Assembly (NCBI GenBank): GCA_963839095.1
Contig: CAWIUF010000068.1
Coordinates: forward strand, 124,001-188,000
Length of the DNA: 64,000 bases
Source: Palsa-504 sp963839095
GTDB lineage: Bacteria; Actinomycetota; Actinomycetes; Streptosporangiales; Streptosporangiaceae
Reading direction: 5' to 3'
The notes under the pieces are model-generated. The model was not told the DNA's origin and ran no database searches. It saw only the letters and a list, made by a program, of their open reading frames with translations. The position numbers were made by a program, and so were the translations under genes. This document shows positions 1 through 12,851 of this stretch, one piece after another (the stretch's first letter is position 1; each line of letters starts with the position of its first letter).

Positions 1-919
1 GCGGGGAGCCGAGCCAGCGCTGGTAGCTGGCCTTCCACTGGCCGCCCGATTCGTACTGCTGGAGGACCGCGTTCACGAAGCGGACGAACTCCGGGTGCTG
101 CTTGGAGATCGCCAGGCCGTAGGGCTCGTTGGTGAGCGACCCTCCGATCAGCTTGGTGTACGGGTCCTGCGCGGCCAGGCCGTCCAGGATCGAGTCGTCG
201 GTGGATACCGCGGCCACGTCGCCCTGCTGCAGCTTCACCAGGCAGTCGGTCCAGTACGGCACCTGGACCGCGGTGGCATTGACCTTCTGGATCGCGGTCA
301 CCGAGTCCGAACCCGAGGTCGCGCAGACCTTCTGGCCGTGCAGGCTGGCCAGGCTGGTCGCGGCGGAATTCTTCAGCACCAGGACCTTCTGGTGCGCTTC
401 GAAGTAGACGGCGGAGAAGTCGACCTGCTGCAGCCGGTCGCAGGTGATCGTCATCGTGTGCGCCACGATGTCCACCGCGCCCGAGAGGATGTCCGGGATC
501 CGCTGGGCGTCGGAGATCGCCTTGTAGTGGATCCTGGACGGGTCCGAGCTGCCGAAGATGGCCTTGGCCACCGCCCGGATCACGTCGATGTCGAAGCCCT
601 CGATCTGGTTGGTGAGCGGGTTGAGGAAGCCGAAGTGATAGGTGCTCTGGTCCACGCCGGCGATGAGGTAGCCGCGGGCGCGGATCTTCGCCATGAACGA
701 GCCGGACGTCACCTGCGGCGGTCCGGACGGCCGCAGGCTGCTGGCGTTCGCGTTGCACGCGGCCACGGCGGGCGCGCGGACGGCAGCCGGCTGGCTCGTG
801 CCCAGCTGGCTGGTGACCGGCTGGCCGGGTGCGGCGGCCGCGGCGGCGGCCCCGAGCGCCAGCCCGGACGCGGTGAGCAGCACGGCGAGCGCCCGCCAGG
901 GGCGCCGGCGCGCGTTCAC
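1..919 (-). CDS. glnH: Glutamate/aspartate-binding protein GlnH, partial (C-terminus beyond window)
   Basis: Extracytoplasmic solute-binding protein of the amino-acid ABC family. In mycobacteria GlnH works with GlnX to sense Asp/Glu and signal to kinase PknG. A GTG start overlaps the glnX stop (GTGA). A signal peptide is visible: Arg-rich start, hydrophobic residues 10-30 ending in a run of alanines. Cys55 follows a disordered stretch and is too far in for a normal lipobox. From about residue 75 the bacterial SBP_3 fold is recognisable (RGYLIAGVDQST, then IEGFDIDVIRAVA, then DFSAVYFEAHQ). The frame stays open to the window edge, so the last part is missing. The assignment rests on the fold plus the glnX neighbour; a plain glutamate ABC-transporter binding protein is the alternative, but no permease genes are seen here. 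Confidence 0.85.
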   Translation of the reverse strand, partial: MNARRRPWRALAVLLTASGLALGAAAAAAAPGQPVTSQLGTSQPAAVRAPAVAACNANASSLRPSGPPQVTSGSFMAKIRARGYLIAGVDQSTYHFGFLNPLTNQIEGFDIDVIRAVAKAIFGSSDPSRIHYKAISDAQRIPDILSGAVDIVAHTMTITCDRLQQVDFSAVYFEAHQKVLVLKNSAATSLASLHGQKVCATSGSDSVTAIQKVNATAVQVPYWTDCLVKLQQGDVAAVSTDDSILDGLAAQDPYTKLIGGSLTNEPYGLAISKQHPEFVRFVNAVLQQYESGGQWKASYQRWLGSP

Positions 920-2274
920 CGGTACTCCGCGAGCCGGCGGGTCAGGCCCCAGGCACAGCCGACCACCATCACCAGCGCCGCCACGACCATGCCGATGGCC
1001 AGCCCGGTGAACGCGTCGCGGCCGCTGCGGGCGCTGGAGTCGAAGGTGGCCTGGTGGGTGGTGATCCCCTCGCTGAGGGTCGCGGACAGCTTGCTGAAGG
1101 CCTGGGCCGCCGCACCGGTCTGGGCCGACGTCACGGCGCCCGCGTGGTTCCCGCCGTCGTCCTGCGCCCGGAGCGCCTGGTGGGCCTGGTACCAGGCCTG
1201 GGCCTGCGCCGCGGCCTGGCTGCTCCCGGTCGCGGCCAGCAGCGTGCCCGGCCCGGGCCCGAGGAGCTTCTCCTGGGTCAGGAAATCCTGCTGGTAGGAG
1301 TCCTCGCCGCTGTTGTCGATCAGGGTGAGGCTCTCGTCCGCGTGAGCCTGCAGCGCCGCCACCTCCGCCCGGGCGAAGGCCTGGGCGGGGACGGAGCCCT
1401 GCTGCTGGGCGTGCAGCAGGTCGGCCCGGCCGAGGGTGAAGGCGCCGGCCAGCCAGACCAGTGAGACCAGCCCGGCCAGGGCGGCTAGCAGCAGCCCGTA
1501 GTTGACCATCCGGTGCGTGTGCCGGGCCAGCCACCGCGACGAGCGGAACAGCACGTACCCGATGCCCAGGCCCGCCAGCACGGTGACCACCACGAGCGGC
1601 AGCCCGGTCGCCTGCGCGCTGGACGAGGTCAGCAGCGCGCTCTCCCGGGTGTAGATGTCGCCGGCCGCTGGCAGCAGCGTGTTGCGTAGCAGGGTCGAGG
1701 CTTCCCGCAGGTAGGCCGCCCCGAGCGGCAGGCCGAGCCGGTTGTCGGTCCGGGCCGTGCCCACCTCGTCGGCGTAGGCCGGCAACTGCCCGGACAAGAT
1801 GGCCAGGTCGTCCCCGATGGCCACCCCGGCCGCGGCCTCCCGCTTGGCCAGCTGCCCGGGCAGCTGCGTCCGGGCGGCGGACGAGCCGACCAGCGCGCTG
1901 GCCGCCTCGATCTTGATCGCCGCCTGGGTGATGTCCGCCTGGTAGCGCTGCCGGGCGGCGGCGGGCTCCAGGCCGCCGGCCAGGAAGGCACTGGCCTCGG
2001 TGGCGCCCGCGTCGGACAGGCTGGTGTAGATCTGCTCCGCGTCCAGGCTCAGCGGCTCGCTCACCGCGACCACGTCGCCGGCCGCCGACGCGTGCTGGGC
2101 GGCGGTCAGCCCGGCCAGCACCCCCCAGGCCAGGCTGAACAGGACCAGCACGGCGAGCAGCAGGCCGAGCCGGGTCGGCGTGGCCGCCCCGTCCAGGCGA
2201 GAGCGCCACCCGGCACCGCGCCCCCGCGGTGCGAGAGCATGCTGGCCGGGTTTTACGCCGACGCTCGCTGTCAT
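916..2274 (-). CDS. glnX: GlnX-like four-helix membrane sensor protein
   Basis: 452-residue membrane protein immediately upstream of glnH, matching mycobacterial GlnX (Rv0412c-type) in size, topology and neighbourhood. Four hydrophobic segments lie at about 36-58, 225-243, 258-281 and 422-443. They enclose two helical, mostly extracytoplasmic regions (about 60-222 and 282-420), as in a duplicated four-helix-bundle sensor. In M. tuberculosis, GlnX-GlnH transmits amino-acid availability to the kinase PknG, encoded directly downstream of glnH; that position lies outside this window. An Arg-rich cytoplasmic N-terminus precedes helix 1. The ATG start is 110 bases from the FHA gene, with two palindromes in between. 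Chemoreceptor-like membrane protein would be the neutral description. Confidence 0.8.
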   Translation of the reverse strand: MTASVGVKPGQHALAPRGRGAGWRSRLDGAATPTRLGLLLAVLVLFSLAWGVLAGLTAAQHASAAGDVVAVSEPLSLDAEQIYTSLSDAGATEASAFLAGGLEPAAARQRYQADITQAAIKIEAASALVGSSAARTQLPGQLAKREAAAGVAIGDDLAILSGQLPAYADEVGTARTDNRLGLPLGAAYLREASTLLRNTLLPAAGDIYTRESALLTSSSAQATGLPLVVVTVLAGLGIGYVLFRSSRWLARHTHRMVNYGLLLAALAGLVSLVWLAGAFTLGRADLLHAQQQGSVPAQAFARAEVAALQAHADESLTLIDNSGEDSYQQDFLTQEKLLGPGPGTLLAATGSSQAAAQAQAWYQAHQALRAQDDGGNHAGAVTSAQTGAAAQAFSKLSATLSEGITTHQATFDSSARSGRDAFTGLAIGMVVAALVMVVGCAWGLTRRLAEYR

Positions 2275-2300
2275 AGGCCGACCGCCAAAACCACTCCCGT

Positions 2301-2339
2301 CGCACTGACAATCAGTGCGTCTGGTTAGTTAATACCAGA
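2301..2339. promoter_or_regulatory. Two adjacent palindromes upstream of glnX
   Basis: CGCACTGA-caa-TCAGTGCG (2301-2319) is a perfect 8-base inverted repeat. It is followed directly by TCTGGT-N8-ACCAGA (2320-2339). Both lie 27-65 bases upstream of the glnX ATG. No U-tract follows on the minus strand, so operators seem more likely than a terminator. The cognate protein is unknown. Confidence 0.45.
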
Positions 2340-2384
2340 GGATGCGCGGTGGACGGGATCGGAGCCGCCCGCCGACGGGACCGC

Positions 2385-3645
2385 CTAGGCGCGGTGCAGG
2401 CTGATGACGGTCCATGCTCCCAGGTTGATCCGGTCCCCTTCGTGCAGGGGAATCTCCTCCCCCGGCGGTATCTCGCGGCCGTTCAGCTGGGTGCCGTTGG
2501 CCGATCCCGGGTCGAGGATCGACCAGGTTCCCTCGGCCGTGGCGATCAGGACCGCGTGCAGGCGGCTGACGCCCGGGTCGACGGGCTGCTCGGCCAGGTC
2601 GATCTCGGGCTTGAGCTCGCGGGTAGCGCTCCGGCGGCCGATGCGCATCTGGCGGCCGGCGAGCCGGATCCGCCGCTCCGAGGGATGCGCCGGGAAGGGC
2701 ACGTCCGGGCCGCGCTGGTCGCGTACCGATTTCATCCTGTCGTAGTAGGTACGGTCCGTGGCGACCAGCACGGTCCAGGAGACCGCGAGTGCCGGCATGG
2801 GCCTGGTCGGAGGGGCCGAGAACACGGGCGCAGGCGGAGCCGGGCTGCGGGCAGGCTCCAGCGTGGGCGCAGCCGCCGCGGCCGGGGCAGGAGGCGGCGC
2901 GGCGCGGCCGGGGCGACGGGAGCGGCCGTGACCGGAGCGGGCGGTCGGCCTGACCGGGGCGAAGGGCTCGGCCGGAGCGGCGGCCGGCTCCGGCGAGAAC
3001 AGTGATTCCAGCAGGTGGAAGGCCCCGGTGTCACCGGACGAGGTGGATGGCGCCGGGGACCGGAACTCGGCCGGGGGTGCCTGCTGGGGCGCCGGAGCTC
3101 CAGGGGGAAGGCGGGGGCGGCGCGGCCTGCTGCGGCGCGGTGCCCCACGGGGATGGCGGCGGTTCGGCCGGAGCCTGCCGGGCGGTGTCCCACGGAGGCG
3201 GCGGTTCGGCCAGAGCCTGCCGCGGGGTGTTCCACGGAGAAGGCGATGGTTCGGCCGGAGCCTGCGACGTCGTGCTCCACGAGTTAGGCGGCTCCGCCGG
3301 GCCCCACGGCGAGCGCGCCGTCCCGGGCCGGTCGATCGGCGGGAACAGCGATTCCGGGGGCCCGGAGGATGGCCTGGCCGGCGCGGGTGCCTCCGCGGGC
3401 GGGCTGAAGGGAGCGAACGGGTTGCGGACCCGGATGCGGAGACCGCATGAGTCGCAGAACTGACCCGACACCATCGCCCCGCAATTCGGGCAGGCCCGGT
3501 CGCTGCTCGCCGTGGCCTGACCGGAGCCGCGGTGCTTGCCTGCCGCGTGATCCGCGCCGAAGGGCGCAGACCCGCTGATCCTCGCGCCGCAGATGTCGCA
3601 GAAGTCGGTGTTCGCCGTTTCGTGGCCTGCCAGGCACCTAGCCAT
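2385..3645 (-). CDS. Zinc-ribbon / proline-tryptophan repeat / FHA-domain protein (one frameshift)
   Basis: About 419 residues once one extra base near 3103 is removed. The N-terminus has two zinc-ribbon halves (CDICG; CPNCG and CDSCG). Residues about 90-190 form a Pro-rich linker with four imperfect repeats of about 15-17 residues, each with a PW pair. The C-terminal ~100 residues are an FHA domain with the phosphothreonine-binding signatures MRIGRR, SRLHA and NGTQLNG. FHA domains bind phosphorylated threonine, so a Ser/Thr kinase partner is expected; the neighbouring glnX-glnH suggests PknG. It is not a GarA orthologue: the size differs and the N-terminal ETTS motif is absent. The next gene, gltD, lies 132 bases upstream and codes for the small subunit of an enzyme that GarA regulates in mycobacteria. 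Role inferred from context. Confidence 0.75.
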
Positions 3646-3666
3646 GTGATACCGCCGCCCTATTTT

Positions 3667-3688
3667 GACCTAACGCTCCCTTTAGGTC
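3667..3688. promoter_or_regulatory. Palindrome upstream of the FHA gene
   Basis: GACCTAA-N8-TTAGGTC is a perfect 7-base inverted repeat with an AT-rich flank, 22 bases upstream of the FHA gene's ATG. It is a candidate operator. The position also suggests that the FHA gene has its own promoter rather than only read-through from gltD. Confidence 0.4.
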
Positions 3689-3748
3689 CCATTAGCGGCA
3701 GCATATGCGCCGTTCGGACGATACAGCTGGTCTTTTCCCCCACCGGAC

Positions 3749-3782
3749 GTGAGACTCAGGACACCCGGGGGTGAGACTCAGG
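3749..3782. repeat. 12-base direct repeat, 22 bases apart, at the gltD stop
   Basis: GTGAGACTCAGG occurs at 3749-3760 and again at 3771-3782. The second copy contains the gltD stop codon (read on the minus strand). The 22-base period equals two helical turns. This may be a small duplication or a protein-binding pair. Confidence 0.4.
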
Positions 3783-5228
3783 TCAGCGGACGCGCCGTGG
3801 GCGGAATCGGCGCCGGGAGCCCGGCCTCGCCGCCCAGGTAGCGGTCGACGGCGGCGGCGGCGCTGCGGCCCTCGGCGATGGCCCAGACGATCAGCGACTG
3901 GCCGCGGCCCATGTCCCCGGCGGCGAAGACGCCCGGGACCGAGGTGGCGTACGAGCCGTCCCGGGCGACGTTACCCCGCTGGTCGAAATCGACGCCGAGG
4001 CCGTCGAGCAGCCCGGGCCGTTCGGCGCCGGTGAAGCCCATGGCCAGCAGGACCAGGTCAGCAGCGCAGCTCGCGCTCGGTGCCGGGCACCGGGTCGAAC
4101 CCCTTGGCGTCGGCCAGCCGCAGCGCCCGCACCCGGCCCGCGTCGTCGCCGAGGAACTCCAGCGTGGTCACCGCGTAGGTCCGCTCGCCGCCCTCCTCGT
4201 GCGCGCTCGATACCCGGTAGATCATCGGGTAGGTGGGCCACGGCTGGTGGCCGGGCCGGACCGCGGGCGGCTGGGGCAGGATCTCGAGCTGGGTCACCGA
4301 GGCCGCGCCCTGCCGGTGCGCGGTGCCCAGGCAGTCGGCGCCGGTGTCACCGCCGCCGATGATGACCACGTGCCGCCCGCGCGCGCAGATGGCCGGGTCG
4401 GCCGGAGCCTCCGGGTCGGCGGCTACCGCCCGGTTGGACGGCGGGAGGTACTCCATGGCCTGGTGGATGCCGTCCAGCTCACGCCCGGGCATCGGCAGGT
4501 CGCGCGGTACCCGGGCGCCGCCTGCCAGGACGATGGCGTCGAAGGAGGCGCGCAGCGTTTCCGCGGAAACGTCGGTGCCGGCCTCGACGCCGCAGCGGAA
4601 CTCGGTGCCCTCGGCCCGCATCTGGTCCAGGCGCCGGTCCAGATGCCGCTTCTCCAGCTTGAACTCGGGGATGCCGTACCGCAGCAGGCCGCCCGGCGCC
4701 TCGTCGCGCTCGAAGACCGTCACCGCGTGCCCGGCCCTGGTCAGCTGCTGGGCGGCGGCGAGCCCGGCCGGCCCCGAGCCGATCACCGCGACGGTCCGGC
4801 CGGTCCGCGCCGCCGGCGGCATCGGCACCACCCAGCCGGACGCGAAGGCCCGGTCGATGATCTCGACCTCGACCTGCTTGATCGTGACGGGGTCGGAGTT
4901 GATCCCGAGCACGCAGGCGGCTTCGCACGGCGCTGGGCAAAGCCGCCCGGTGAACTCGGGGAAGTTGTTGGTCGCGTGCAGCCGGTCGGCGGCGTCGCGC
5001 CAGTCGTGCCGCCAGAACCAGGTCGTTCCACTCGGGAATCAGGTTCCCCAGCGGGCAGCCGTTGTGGCAGAACGGGATGCCGCAGTCCATGCACCGGCCC
5101 GCCTGCCGCTCCAGGCGGCTGGACGGGAACGGCTCGTACACCTCGCGCCAGTCGAGCAGCCGCAGGTCCACCGGCCTGCGGACCGGGGTCTCGCGGGGCG
5201 TGGACAGGAAGCCCTTCGGGTCAGCCAT
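3778..5228 (-). CDS. gltD: Glutamate synthase small (beta) subunit GltD (two frameshifts)
   Basis: NADPH-oxidising flavoprotein that feeds electrons to GltB for glutamate formation from glutamine and 2-oxoglutarate. Recovering the full ~482-residue protein requires removing one base near 5016 and one near 4063. The N-terminal Cys clusters that bind [4Fe-4S] are present (GRCMDCGIPFCHNGCP, then LCPAPCEAACV). So are the FAD Rossmann motif GSGPAGLAAA, the NADPH motif IIGGGDTGADC and the C-terminal FAD signature GVFAAGDMGRGQS. It follows gltB by 17 bases, so co-transcription is likely. Both breaks look like sequence errors, because conserved residues resume at once in the new frame; a true pseudogene is the alternative. 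Confidence 0.9.
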
Positions 5229-5245
5229 CGGTTATTTCCTCCCCG

Positions 5246-9800
<4,555 letters not shown>

Positions 9801-9861
9801 GGGCTCTCCTGTCGTCTCTCGAAAAACGCCACTTCAGTACGCTCGGGACGACACTGGCCCT

Positions 9862-9889
9862 GTTAAAGACTCTGTTACACAGACATTAC
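9862..9889 (-). promoter_or_regulatory. Putative GlnR-type nitrogen box upstream of gltB
   Basis: Read on the minus strand: GTAAT-N6-GTAAC-N7-TTAAC, 62-89 bases upstream of the gltB ATG and touching the 3' end of the lgt-like gene. The GlnR consensus of actinomycetes is gTnAC-N6-GaAAC. The first two half-sites fit the spacing and the third is off by one base. gltB is a plausible nitrogen-regulated target. Confidence 0.5.
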
Positions 9890-10737
9890 ATCACCGGAAG
9901 AATCCGCTGCCACCGCTCGCTTCGCCGGCGCGCAGCCGGCGGTCGGCGCCCGGATCTGGTCAGGTACATGCCCAGGATGGCGAGGACAAAAACGGTGATG
10001 TCACCGAGCGCACCGTAGCGCATGCCCAGGGCGTGCGGCAACGGGCCGATCCGCAGCAGCTGCGCCCAGAAGTCCCCGGCCGCGTAGCCGGCCGCGCACA
10101 GCAGAAGCGTCCGCTCGCCGCTGAGCGCGAACCGCCGGGCCGCCCAGGCTACCGCGAAGCCCAGCGCGACCTCCCACAGCGACAGGTACAGGTAGACGGG
10201 CTGGAAGGTGGCGTAGTTCTCGTAGCCGGGCACCCGGTGAACAGGCGAGATCCGCACCGCCCACCACCAGGTGGACGGGGGCCCGTAGAACTGCTGCGCC
10301 CACCAGTTCCCCAGCCCCGCGACGGCCAGCCCGAAGGCGGCCGCGGGCGCGACCGCGCCCGCGACCGGCCCCAGCCCGGTCCGGGCCCGCCGGCAGCCGA
10401 TCCAGGCACCGAGCGCGCCGAGCGCGACCGCGCCGGGCACGCCGATGGCGCCGATGGCGGCCGTGACGGCATGCCAGAGCCGGTACTCGTCGCCGAAGGC
10501 GTGCCGGTGGTCCAGCAGGACAGCGTGCGCGAACGCGCCCGCCAGGCCGAACGGGATGGCCCAGGCGGCCACGTCGAGCACCACCCCTGGTTCCCCGCCC
10601 GCACGCCGGTACCGGCGGCTGGCCACCACGAGCGCGACGGCCAGGCCCGCGATCACGCACAGCGCGTAGGCCCGGACCGGCAGCGGCCCTAGATGCCAGA
10701 CCGCGTGGCCGGGGCTCGGGATCGACGCGAGCGGCAT
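9886..10737 (-). CDS. Lgt-family membrane protein with catalytic residues replaced (pseudo-Lgt)
   Basis: 283 residues, seven-helix Lgt fold, in the trpA-lgt-gltB position seen in Streptomyces. Family landmarks are clear (VPGAVALGALGAWIGCRR; GNWWAQQFYGPP; YATFQPVYLY). Yet the residues needed for phosphatidylglycerol:prolipoprotein diacylglyceryl transfer are mostly changed. The HGG-type motif reads AIGAIG. The Arg-x-Gly-Asn motif reads GLGN, with the later Glu as Gln. The HP-LYE motif is QPVYLYL. The C-terminal GRxWxE is GDFWAQ. Tyr near residue 24 and the Asn of GN remain. By eye this is a divergent, probably inactive or repurposed paralogue, so a working lgt should exist elsewhere. It ends 85 bases before gltB and starts 10 bases after trpA. 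Confidence 0.7.
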   Translation of the reverse strand: MPLASIPSPGHAVWHLGPLPVRAYALCVIAGLAVALVVASRRYRRAGGEPGVVLDVAAWAIPFGLAGAFAHAVLLDHRHAFGDEYRLWHAVTAAIGAIGVPGAVALGALGAWIGCRRARTGLGPVAGAVAPAAAFGLAVAGLGNWWAQQFYGPPSTWWWAVRISPVHRVPGYENYATFQPVYLYLSLWEVALGFAVAWAARRFALSGERTLLLCAAGYAAGDFWAQLLRIGPLPHALGMRYGALGDITVFVLAILGMYLTRSGRRPPAARRRSERWQRILPVM

Positions 10738-10747
10738 CTTCGCGACA

Positions 10748-11554
10748 CTACCGCGTCTTACGCGAAACTCCCTCGAAGAGCTCGGCGGTCAGCTCGCTGA
10801 CGCTGGCCAGCCCGGCCGCGGCGTCGCCGGCTGCGAGCAGGCGGCGGACGAAGGCGGAGCCGACGATCACGCCGTCCGCGAACACCGCGACCTCGGCGGC
10901 CTGGGCGCCGGTGCTCACGCCGAGCCCCACCGCCACCGGCAGGTCCGTGTGCTCGCGGGTGCGGGCGACCAGGCCGGCCGCGTCGGCGCTGACCGCGTCC
11001 CGGGCGCCGGTGGTGCCCATCAGCGAGGCGGCGTAGACGAAGCCGCGGCAGGCACCGGTGACCGTGGCGATCCGCTCGCCGGTGGAACTGGGCGCGACCA
11101 GGAACACCCGGTCCAGGTCGTGCTCGCTGGCGGCGTCGAGCCAGGAGCCCGCCTCTTCGATGGTGAGGTCCGGGGTGATCAGCCCCGAGCCGCCCGCGGC
11201 GGCCAGGTCCCGGGCGAAGGCGCGCACGCCGTACCGGTCGACCGGGTTCCAGTACGTCATGACCAGGACGGCCACGCCCGCCGCGGCGACCGCCTCGACG
11301 GTGCGGAGCACGTCGGCGACCCGGGTCCCGGCGGCCAGCGCGCGCTGCACCGCCGCCGCGATCACCGGGCCGTCCATCAGCGGATCGGAGTAGGGCAGGC
11401 CCACCTCGATGACGTCGGCCCCGGCCGCGGCCATGACCTTGGCCGCCTCGATGGCGCCGTCGACCGTGGGGAACCCGGCGGGCAGGTAGCCGACCAGGGC
11501 GGCCCGGCCGTCGGCGGCCGCCTTGCCGAAGGCGGTGGTCACCGCGCTCGTCAT
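10748..11554 (-). CDS. trpA: Tryptophan synthase alpha subunit
   Basis: 268 residues, the normal length. TrpA splits indole-3-glycerol phosphate to indole and glyceraldehyde 3-phosphate and passes indole to TrpB. The catalytic Glu and Asp are in IEVGLPYSDPLMDGP (TrpA signature). The phosphate-binding GVSTG and DGVIVGSAFV motifs are near the C-terminus. The ATG start is one base after the trpB stop, so translational coupling is likely in a trpC-trpB-trpA unit. The neighbouring lgt-like gene starts 10 bases downstream on the same strand. Confidence 0.97.
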   Translation of the reverse strand: MTSAVTTAFGKAAADGRAALVGYLPAGFPTVDGAIEAAKVMAAAGADVIEVGLPYSDPLMDGPVIAAAVQRALAAGTRVADVLRTVEAVAAAGVAVLVMTYWNPVDRYGVRAFARDLAAAGGSGLITPDLTIEEAGSWLDAASEHDLDRVFLVAPSSTGERIATVTGACRGFVYAASLMGTTGARDAVSADAAGLVARTREHTDLPVAVGLGVSTGAQAAEVAVFADGVIVGSAFVRRLLAAGDAAAGLASVSELTAELFEGVSRKTR

Positions 11555-11555
11555 G

Positions 11556-12851
11556 TCAGACCCCGAACCACGTCGACGCGGTGTCCACGTCCTTGTCGCC
11601 GCGGCCCGACAGGTTGACCACCACGAGCCCGCCGGGGCCGAGCTCGCGGCCGGTCTCGAGCGCGCCGGCCAGCGCGTGCGCGGATTCGATGGCCGGGATG
11701 ATGCCCTCGGTCCGGCACAGCACGGAGAACGCGTTCATCGCCTCGGCGTCGGTCACCGCGCGGTACTCGGCCCGGCCGGTCTCCCGCAGCCAGACGTGCT
11801 CCGGGCCCACGCCCGGGTAGTCCAGGCCCGCCGAGATGGAGTGGGTGCCGAGCGTCTGGCCGTCGGCGTCCTGCAGCACGAACGTCCGCATGCCGTGCAG
11901 CACGCCCTGCGATCCGCCGGTGAGCGTGGCCGCGTGGTGGCCGTCCTGCGGGCCGTCGCCGCCGGCCTCGCAGCCGATCAGCCGCACCTGCGCGTCCGGG
12001 ACGAACGCGTGGAAGATGCCGATGGCGTTGGAGCCGCCGCCCACGCAGGCGATCACCGCGTCCGGCAGCCGGCCGGTGGTCTCGAGCACCTGCTCGCGGG
12101 CCTCCAGGCCGATCACCCGCTGGAAGTCCCTGACCATCATCGGGAACGGGTGCGGCCCGCCGACCGAGCCGATGCAGTAGTGGGTGTGCCCGACCGACGT
12201 CACCCAGTCGCGGAAGGCCTCGTTCATGGCGTCCTTCAGCGTCCGGGTGCCCGCGGTGACCGGGACGACCTCGGCGCCGAGCATCCGCATCCGGGAGACG
12301 TTCAGCGCCTGCCTGCGGGTGTCCTCCTCGCCCATGTAGACGGCGCAGTCCAGGCCGAGCAGGGCGGCCGCGGTCGCGGTGGCCACGCCGTGCTGGCCGG
12401 CCCCGGTCTCCGCGATCAGCCGGGTCTTGCCCATCCGCCGGGCCAGCAGCGCCTGGCCGAGCACGTTGTTGATCTTGTGTGACCCGGTGTGGGTGAGATC
12501 CTCCCGCTTGAGCAGCACCGTGCAGCCGCCGGCCTGCTGGCCGAACCGCTCCGCGTGGTACAGCAGCGTCGGGCGGGCGGCGTAGCCGCGGAGCAGCCCG
12601 TCGAGGTCGGCCCGGAAGACCGGGTCCCGGCGCGCCTGCTCGTAGGCCGCGGCCAGCTCGTCCAGCGCCGGTACCAGCGCCTCGGGCGCGAACCGGCCGC
12701 CGTAGGCGACACCGGGCGCCTCGCAGGCCCCGCCCTCCTCCGCCACCCCGACCGCGCCGACCACGAAGTGCCCGGAGACGTCGGGAACCGGGGAGATATC
12801 GGGCTCGGCGGGCTGGGCGCGATGCCCAGGCGCCGTGGCTGTCTCGGTCAT
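11556..12851 (-). CDS. trpB: Tryptophan synthase beta subunit
   Basis: 431 residues; PLP enzyme that condenses indole with serine. The PLP lysine lies in HTGSHKINN, and the phosphate-binding GGGSNAIG loop and GLDYPGVGPEH are present. I chose the ATG at 12851 because it overlaps the trpC stop (ATGA); the same frame stays open further upstream inside trpC. The first ~35 residues are a non-conserved extension. Reads on to trpA with a one-base gap. Confidence 0.97.
   Translation of the reverse strand: MTETATAPGHRAQPAEPDISPVPDVSGHFVVGAVGVAEEGGACEAPGVAYGGRFAPEALVPALDELAAAYEQARRDPVFRADLDGLLRGYAARPTLLYHAERFGQQAGGCTVLLKREDLTHTGSHKINNVLGQALLARRMGKTRLIAETGAGQHGVATATAAALLGLDCAVYMGEEDTRRQALNVSRMRMLGAEVVPVTAGTRTLKDAMNEAFRDWVTSVGHTHYCIGSVGGPHPFPMMVRDFQRVIGLEAREQVLETTGRLPDAVIACVGGGSNAIGIFHAFVPDAQVRLIGCEAGGDGPQDGHHAATLTGGSQGVLHGMRTFVLQDADGQTLGTHSISAGLDYPGVGPEHVWLRETGRAEYRAVTDAEAMNAFSVLCRTEGIIPAIESAHALAGALETGRELGPGGLVVVNLSGRGDKDVDTASTWFGV

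Noticed and set aside
95..1464. Plus-strand open frames over glnH and glnX
   Set aside because: Antisense shadows of recognised genes; the products show no motifs and have Arg/Gly-biased composition.
2385..3645. FHA protein as the GarA orthologue
   Set aside because: It is far larger, has zinc ribbons and a Pro-rich linker, and lacks the N-terminal ETTS phosphorylation motif of GarA.
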